A DNA stretch of 42,747 nucleotides from a virus: the IMG/VR virus record IMGVR_UViG_3300010370_000070, positions 1 to 42,747 of that record. One strand, 5' to 3'. The notes under the pieces were generated by a model. It saw nothing but the letters and a program-made list of their open reading frames with translations. It searched no databases and was not told the origin of the DNA. The position numbers were made by a program, and so were the translations under genes. Each line of letters begins with the position of its first letter. Position 1 is the stretch's first letter. Below, piece by piece: positions 39,485-42,747 of the stretch.

Positions 39485-39814
39485 ATGAAAAAAACAATAC
39501 TACTATCACTTTTACTTTTAGGTCAAGCTGCACTAGCAGACGTACCTAATCTGCAAATCGCCAGAGATGCTTTGAATATCCACAGAGAGAATCAAAGATA
39601 CGCAGAAGCTGAGTATCGCAGAGCTAAGAGAAACTACCTAGAGTCTAATAGGCTTTTATCTCAGTCTCAAAGGACTGTAGAGCTAATGGAGAAACTAGAG
39701 GAACAGTCTAGATTAACAGCTCTTTCAAGCTCAGAATCGCATACTAGAATAGGGGCTACTTATTACCATGAGCCTAGACTTGCTGAGACTGGAATCAGGA
39801 GGATTGGGAGATGA
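39485..39814 (+). CDS. Exported coiled-coil protein, 109 aa
   Basis: A clear Sec signal peptide (MKKTILLSLLLLGQAALA, predicted cut after residue 18) precedes a helical, Arg/Glu-rich region (about 24-80). There is no lipobox Cys, so the product is periplasmic rather than a lipoprotein. Placed just before the lysozyme, it might help envelope disruption or superinfection exclusion; neither is shown. The stop overlaps the next ATG (ATGA). Confidence 0.7.
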   Translation: MKKTILLSLLLLGQAALADVPNLQIARDALNIHRENQRYAEAEYRRAKRNYLESNRLLSQSQRTVELMEKLEEQSRLTALSSSESHTRIGATYYHEPRLAETGIRRIGR

Positions 39815-40287
39815 TTGAACTAAATTGCAGTTACGAGGAATCTAAAAAAATTTTTGAACTGGGCTATGATTTTAGTAAAGTTTGCTGGAAAAGCTTGTAT
39901 GAGTATAGAGATCAATACAACTTAAACCAGACGTTTATTAGAATACACCTCCACGGAACAGGATTATCTTTAACATCTATCGAAGATGAGATAAGTTACC
40001 GAATGAGCAAGTATAGGGTTGTTGGTTTAGTTATTCCAATCATCCCAAAAGCAGCTTTGGAGGCGTGCTTGCCCTTAAAGCTAGATGATTGCTACTGTAT
40101 ATCATTGCAAGAGCCTAAAATAATAAAAAAGTGCTTTTTTAGAAGTATGTATGAGGTTTATGTAAAATCTAAATATTATGACGATCAGTTATATTTAGAT
40201 TTCAATAATGCCTATGAATTGTTCCTATGGCTACACGAAAACTACCCAGAAGAGCTTAAAAAAAGATTTGATGAGGTGATGGCATGA
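39811..40287 (+). CDS. Hypothetical phage protein, 158 aa
   Basis: Begins MIELNCSYEESKKIFELGYD and ends with NAYELFLWLHENYPEELKKR, a phrase I associate with small uncharacterised phage proteins near lysis or replication genes. Contains six Cys, high for this genome. Overlaps both neighbours by ATGA. No function assigned. Confidence 0.6.
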   Translation: MIELNCSYEESKKIFELGYDFSKVCWKSLYEYRDQYNLNQTFIRIHLHGTGLSLTSIEDEISYRMSKYRVVGLVIPIIPKAALEACLPLKLDDCYCISLQEPKIIKKCFFRSMYEVYVKSKYYDDQLYLDFNNAYELFLWLHENYPEELKKRFDEVMA

Positions 40288-40730
40288 TTAACCAATCATT
40301 ACTACTATTCATAATCAGCTTGGAAGGCTTCTCCTCTTGTGCTTATTGGGATGTGTCTCAGTGGTCTAATGGCTTTGGTACTAAGGCTACCAATAAATGG
40401 GAATGTGTAAGCAAAACCGAGGCTAAAAGCCGCATGGTTAAACATTTAGAGCTTGATAGCAAGCATGTACTATCACTATTCCCAAGTGCCAAGCAGAATG
40501 AGCATGACGCACTTGTAAGTTATTGCTACAACGCAGGCAGACATGGCTGCACTAAAGCCGTTAAGCTTGCTGCTAATGGAAATAAGGACGGTGCTAGCTG
40601 GGTAATGAGACAGAAAGTAAACAAAGGTCTAGCTTCTGAATCAGGACTTAAAAAAAGAAGACTTGCAGAAGTCGCTCTTTTAAATAAAGAAGATGAAAAG
40701 AAAAAATATATTTATCAGGAATATTCTTAA
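40284..40730 (+). CDS. GH24-type phage lysozyme (endolysin)
   Basis: The 148-residue protein has E14 (LEGFSSCAYWD), D23 eight residues later and WSNGFGT, aligning with the T4-lysozyme E-x8-D-x5-T catalytic triad region. Here the Thr position appears to be Ser28 and the loop is one residue shorter. The later part (NEHDALVSYCYNAGRHGCTK) matches the conserved second lobe. It hydrolyses glycan strands. No signal peptide. It is the second cell-wall enzyme in the genome and is placed in the rightward early/middle unit. Confidence 0.85.
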   Translation: MINQSLLLFIISLEGFSSCAYWDVSQWSNGFGTKATNKWECVSKTEAKSRMVKHLELDSKHVLSLFPSAKQNEHDALVSYCYNAGRHGCTKAVKLAANGNKDGASWVMRQKVNKGLASESGLKKRRLAEVALLNKEDEKKKYIYQEYS

Positions 40731-40732
40731 CA

Positions 40733-40762
40733 TTGACATAACAGCATATGTTATAATATAAT
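40733..40762 (+). promoter_or_regulatory. Consensus sigma-70 promoter of the recombination module
   Basis: TTGACA (40733-40738), 18-base spacer, TATAAT (40757-40762). An overlapping TATAAT lies at 40752. The spacer has an inverted repeat ATAAC/GTTAT (40739-40755). It drives the Gam-like gene at 40777 and probably ERF and the SSB-like gene. Confidence 0.75.
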
Positions 40763-40776
40763 AAGGAAAGGAAATT

Positions 40777-41223
40777 ATGGAACAGGAAAAAGAAGCTTTT
40801 AAAATAGACGATATAAAAAGCCTTGAATGGTATTTAAGGAAAGTTAGGGAATACAATAGCCGCATTGAAACTATCAAGTCTCAATCAGAGGCAATGCTTA
40901 AGGAAACAGAAGCAAAGCTAGAAAATTTAAATAACAGATTTTCGGCAGAAGCAGAAGCCTTTGCCAGAAGTCAAATAGACTTTAGTAAGTCTAAGAACCT
41001 TAAGACTTTTCAGGGTACTGTTCAGTTTAAATCTTTAGCTCCAAGCATTAAGGTCTATGATAAGGCTTTAATACCTAAAGAGTTTTTTAAAGAGAAAATT
41101 AGCTTAGAGTTAGATAACTCTAAACTAAAAGAAGCCATACTCAAAGATGGTGAAAATATAGAAGGCGTGGAAGCAGTGCCAGCTTGTGAAAAAATGTACC
41201 TTCAATTTGGAGGAAAAGAATAA
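40777..41223 (+). CDS. Gam / Gp157-like protein
   Basis: The 148-residue protein has an N-terminal coiled coil (about 10-65, VREYNSRIETIKSQSEAMLK) and a beta-rich C-terminal part (FQGTVQFKSLAPSIKVYDKA, LIPKEFFKEK). This is the pattern of Mu Gam and siphovirus Gp157-type proteins. Mu Gam binds DNA ends and blocks host exonuclease. It is followed by ERF and an SSB-like protein, a usual association. Assignment from architecture, moderate. Confidence 0.7.
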   Translation: MEQEKEAFKIDDIKSLEWYLRKVREYNSRIETIKSQSEAMLKETEAKLENLNNRFSAEAEAFARSQIDFSKSKNLKTFQGTVQFKSLAPSIKVYDKALIPKEFFKEKISLELDNSKLKEAILKDGENIEGVEAVPACEKMYLQFGGKE

Positions 41224-41225
41224 AC

Positions 41226-41669
41226 ATGCCTAGCATAACCGAAAGCCTGCATAAAATCCAAATGGAGTTAAGATCTCCAAGAAATTTAAAAAACAACTTT
41301 GCTAACTACTTGTATCGTAACGCAGAAAGTATTTTAGCCGCAGTTAAGCCACTTTTAAAGCAAGAGCAGTGCATTTTAACACTGCAAGATGAAATGATTT
41401 TACTTGGTGATCGCTTTTATCTAAAATCAACGGCAACACTCTCAACTTTGGAAGGTCAAGAGATATCCAAATCAGCTTACGCTCGTGAGCCATTAAGCAA
41501 AAAAGGCTCAGATGAAGCACAGATCACTGGAGCTTGCTCTAGTTACGCCCGCAAGTATGCTTTGTGTGGACTCTTTGCTATTGATGATGGAGATAGCGAC
41601 CCAGATTCACAAGAGCCAACGGCAGAAGCAAAGCCATCGGCAAAAATAAAACCAGTTGTAAATTTCTAA
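41226..41669 (+). CDS. erf: ERF family single-strand annealing protein
   Basis: The 147-residue protein carries the ERF signature KGSDEAQITGACSSYARKYA followed by LCGLFAIDDGDSDPD. P22 Erf anneals single strands to circularise or recombine phage DNA. The C-terminal tail is short and Pro/Lys-rich (EAKPSAKIKPVVNF), so the protein is smaller than P22 Erf (about 204). It lies in the recombination operon after the Gam-like gene. Confidence 0.85.
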   Translation: MPSITESLHKIQMELRSPRNLKNNFANYLYRNAESILAAVKPLLKQEQCILTLQDEMILLGDRFYLKSTATLSTLEGQEISKSAYAREPLSKKGSDEAQITGACSSYARKYALCGLFAIDDGDSDPDSQEPTAEAKPSAKIKPVVNF

Positions 41670-41687
41670 AAAGGAGAAAAACAAAAC

Positions 41688-42404
41688 ATGAAAGCAGCAG
41701 ACATAGAAATAGTAATCACAAAACAAGCAGGTTCAGGTGACCTTTATGAAGGTTATCTTTTTTACAAAAAAATAGCCTTGCAGTCAGTTAAAGGCGAAAA
41801 AATAACTTTTGAAGATAAGCAGTCTAAAAAGCCTTCAACTTTTATTAATTTATTCATGGAAGGTAAACCCGTAGAAATAGAGGATTATACTAACAGTAAA
41901 GGCGAAAAAGGGCAGCGACCTAAGCCAGATATTCAGCTTTGGGCTACAGTTTTTCAAAGTGGTTCAGTGCAGGTTAGAGGTGATTTTATTTCTGATTTTG
42001 GTTTATTCTACCAAGTGGAAGGATACTTTTCACCTGAAAGAGAAAGTTTTACCGTAAGAGAAAGAATTTATGATAAAAAAAATGAGTACGACAATAAAGC
42101 TCAATTCAATTTCATTGAAAAATATGCGGAGATAATAACAGATATTCCAGAAGTTGAATATTCTGAGGAAGATTTAGCTTTGTCTGTTGAGCTTTTCCCT
42201 GATGCAGCAGATTTTTACGAAAAATATGCAAGCATTAAGAAAGTTGCTGTCAAAGATTTAGTTAATGCTAATGCTCCTAGATTAATGCCTGGTGCAGCTA
42301 AAAAGAAAGCTCCTGTTACTCAAGGGCAGATTGATTTAGCTAAAGATAATTTAACTAAAGTTAAGGCTAAAAGAGTAGTAGAGACAGAGGAGATACCATT
42401 TTAA
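41688..42404 (+). CDS. SSB-like single-stranded DNA-binding protein
   Basis: The 238-residue protein is beta-rich over about 1-150 (LYEGYLFYKKIALQSV, IQLWATVFQSGSVQVRGDFI), followed by an acidic helical part and a linker ending VVETEEIPF. The acidic end with IPF resembles the bacterial SSB tip (DDDIPF), which recruits partner proteins. Length and fold do not match standard SSB, so it is probably a phage-type analogue. AAAGGAG precedes the ATG. Confidence 0.6.
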   Translation: MKAADIEIVITKQAGSGDLYEGYLFYKKIALQSVKGEKITFEDKQSKKPSTFINLFMEGKPVEIEDYTNSKGEKGQRPKPDIQLWATVFQSGSVQVRGDFISDFGLFYQVEGYFSPERESFTVRERIYDKKNEYDNKAQFNFIEKYAEIITDIPEVEYSEEDLALSVELFPDAADFYEKYASIKKVAVKDLVNANAPRLMPGAAKKKAPVTQGQIDLAKDNLTKVKAKRVVETEEIPF

Positions 42405-42694
42405 TGAAATTAAATAATGATATACGCTGTTTAATTGAGACTTTAGTAAATAGAGTCATGGATTTCAACGAAAACTCAAAAGTCGAAAAAGCAGTAATTC
42501 ACATTACCGAAAAAGGGATATACCTATTTTTTGATTTTGACCATTGGGTGGATAATTCAGGAATTTGGGGAACTACAGAGAAACAACTAGCCGAGATGAT
42601 TTCTTGGCTAGAGGACAAAATAGCTTTATCCCAGAAGGACGAAGTAGACCCTAAAGCCGAGGCTCAAAGAGAGCTGGACAAGGAGCAAATATGA
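42404..42694 (+). CDS. Hypothetical protein, 96 aa
   Basis: Begins MKLNNDIRCLIETLVNRVMD, with a beta hairpin (AVIHITEKGIYLFFDFDHWV) and an acidic helical C-terminus (KDEVDPKAEAQRELDKEQ). Overlaps the SSB-like stop by one base and the next start by ATGA. Function unknown. Confidence 0.6.
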   Translation: MKLNNDIRCLIETLVNRVMDFNENSKVEKAVIHITEKGIYLFFDFDHWVDNSGIWGTTEKQLAEMISWLEDKIALSQKDEVDPKAEAQRELDKEQI

Positions 42695-42747
42695 AGAAAG
42701 TAAGAAAAGTTAATTTGGAAATCGGCTCGATAGAAAAGTATCAAAAG
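42691..42747 (+). CDS. Start of a gene cut by the window end
   Basis: ATG overlaps the preceding stop, with AAGGAG seven bases upstream. The visible 19 codons read MKKVRKVNLEIGSIEKYQK. The gene continues beyond the window. If base 1 followed directly, it would stop after five more codons. Confidence 0.6.
   Translation, partial: MKKVRKVNLEIGSIEKYQK

Noticed and set aside
1-42747. tRNA genes, integrase, CI-like repressor, single-subunit RNA polymerase or DNA polymerase
   Set aside because: I looked for cloverleaf patterns in the gaps and for the motifs of these enzymes in all plausible proteins and saw none; a dedicated search such as tRNAscan-SE would be decisive.

Overview
This AT-rich window (about two thirds A+T by eye) is most of the genome of a short-tailed, podovirus-like bacteriophage. 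It encodes a P22/T7-style virion set: small and large terminase, a 756-residue portal, scaffold, capsid, tail adaptor, nozzle-like protein, three ejection-type proteins and fibres. I see no tail tape measure, sheath, integrase or CI-like repressor, so a virulent lifestyle is likely. The host is not identifiable. A Gram-negative host fits the signal-peptide protein and the lysozyme plus peptidase pair. There is no tRNA gene, DNA polymerase or single-subunit RNA polymerase in the window. LAYOUT: Early/middle genes run rightward from 32643 to the right end. They appear to continue at the left end (1-2569), as in a circular or terminally redundant map. The two ends do not join in frame, so some sequence is missing between them. 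Late genes run leftward from 31549 to 2835. The two convergent units meet at stacked terminators (2617-2836). The divergent control region is 31550-32642. A second non-coding block (36147-36819) looks like the replication origin: two oppositely oriented clusters of a TGACGGAAAA-type repeat flank an AT-rich core just upstream of a DnaB-N/DUF3987 helicase-like gene. RIGHTWARD GENES: a cluster of small unknown early genes with structured leaders (32879-36146), a ribbon-helix-helix-like mini-protein, the helicase-like gene, small membrane and exported proteins, a GH24 lysozyme, and then a recombination module. That module holds a Gam/Gp157-like protein, ERF annealing protein, an SSB-like protein with an IPF tail and a RuvC-like resolvase. 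Small membrane proteins, DUF1353 and an M15 peptidase follow. LEFTWARD GENES: small unknowns, terminase, decoration-like protein, portal, scaffold, capsid, adaptor, nozzle, ejection proteins (one of 1871 residues), fibres, collagen-like protein. A sigma-70-family gene at 6883 lies on the opposite strand inside the late block. MAIN NEW SIGNALS: (1) two families of repeated structured 5' leaders ahead of six early genes, one with clear compensatory base changes and one with pseudoknot topology; (2) two promoter classes, TATAAT for rightward genes and TAWACTT for leftward late genes, which together with the phage sigma gene suggest a sigma-switch cascade; (3) many unit-leading genes whose start codon lies 6-8 nt after the -10 box with no ribosome binding site, the geometry of leaderless mRNA; (4) a hairpin-rich early leader ending in a terminator; (5) three dyad-symmetric 24-bp repeats in the divergent control region.
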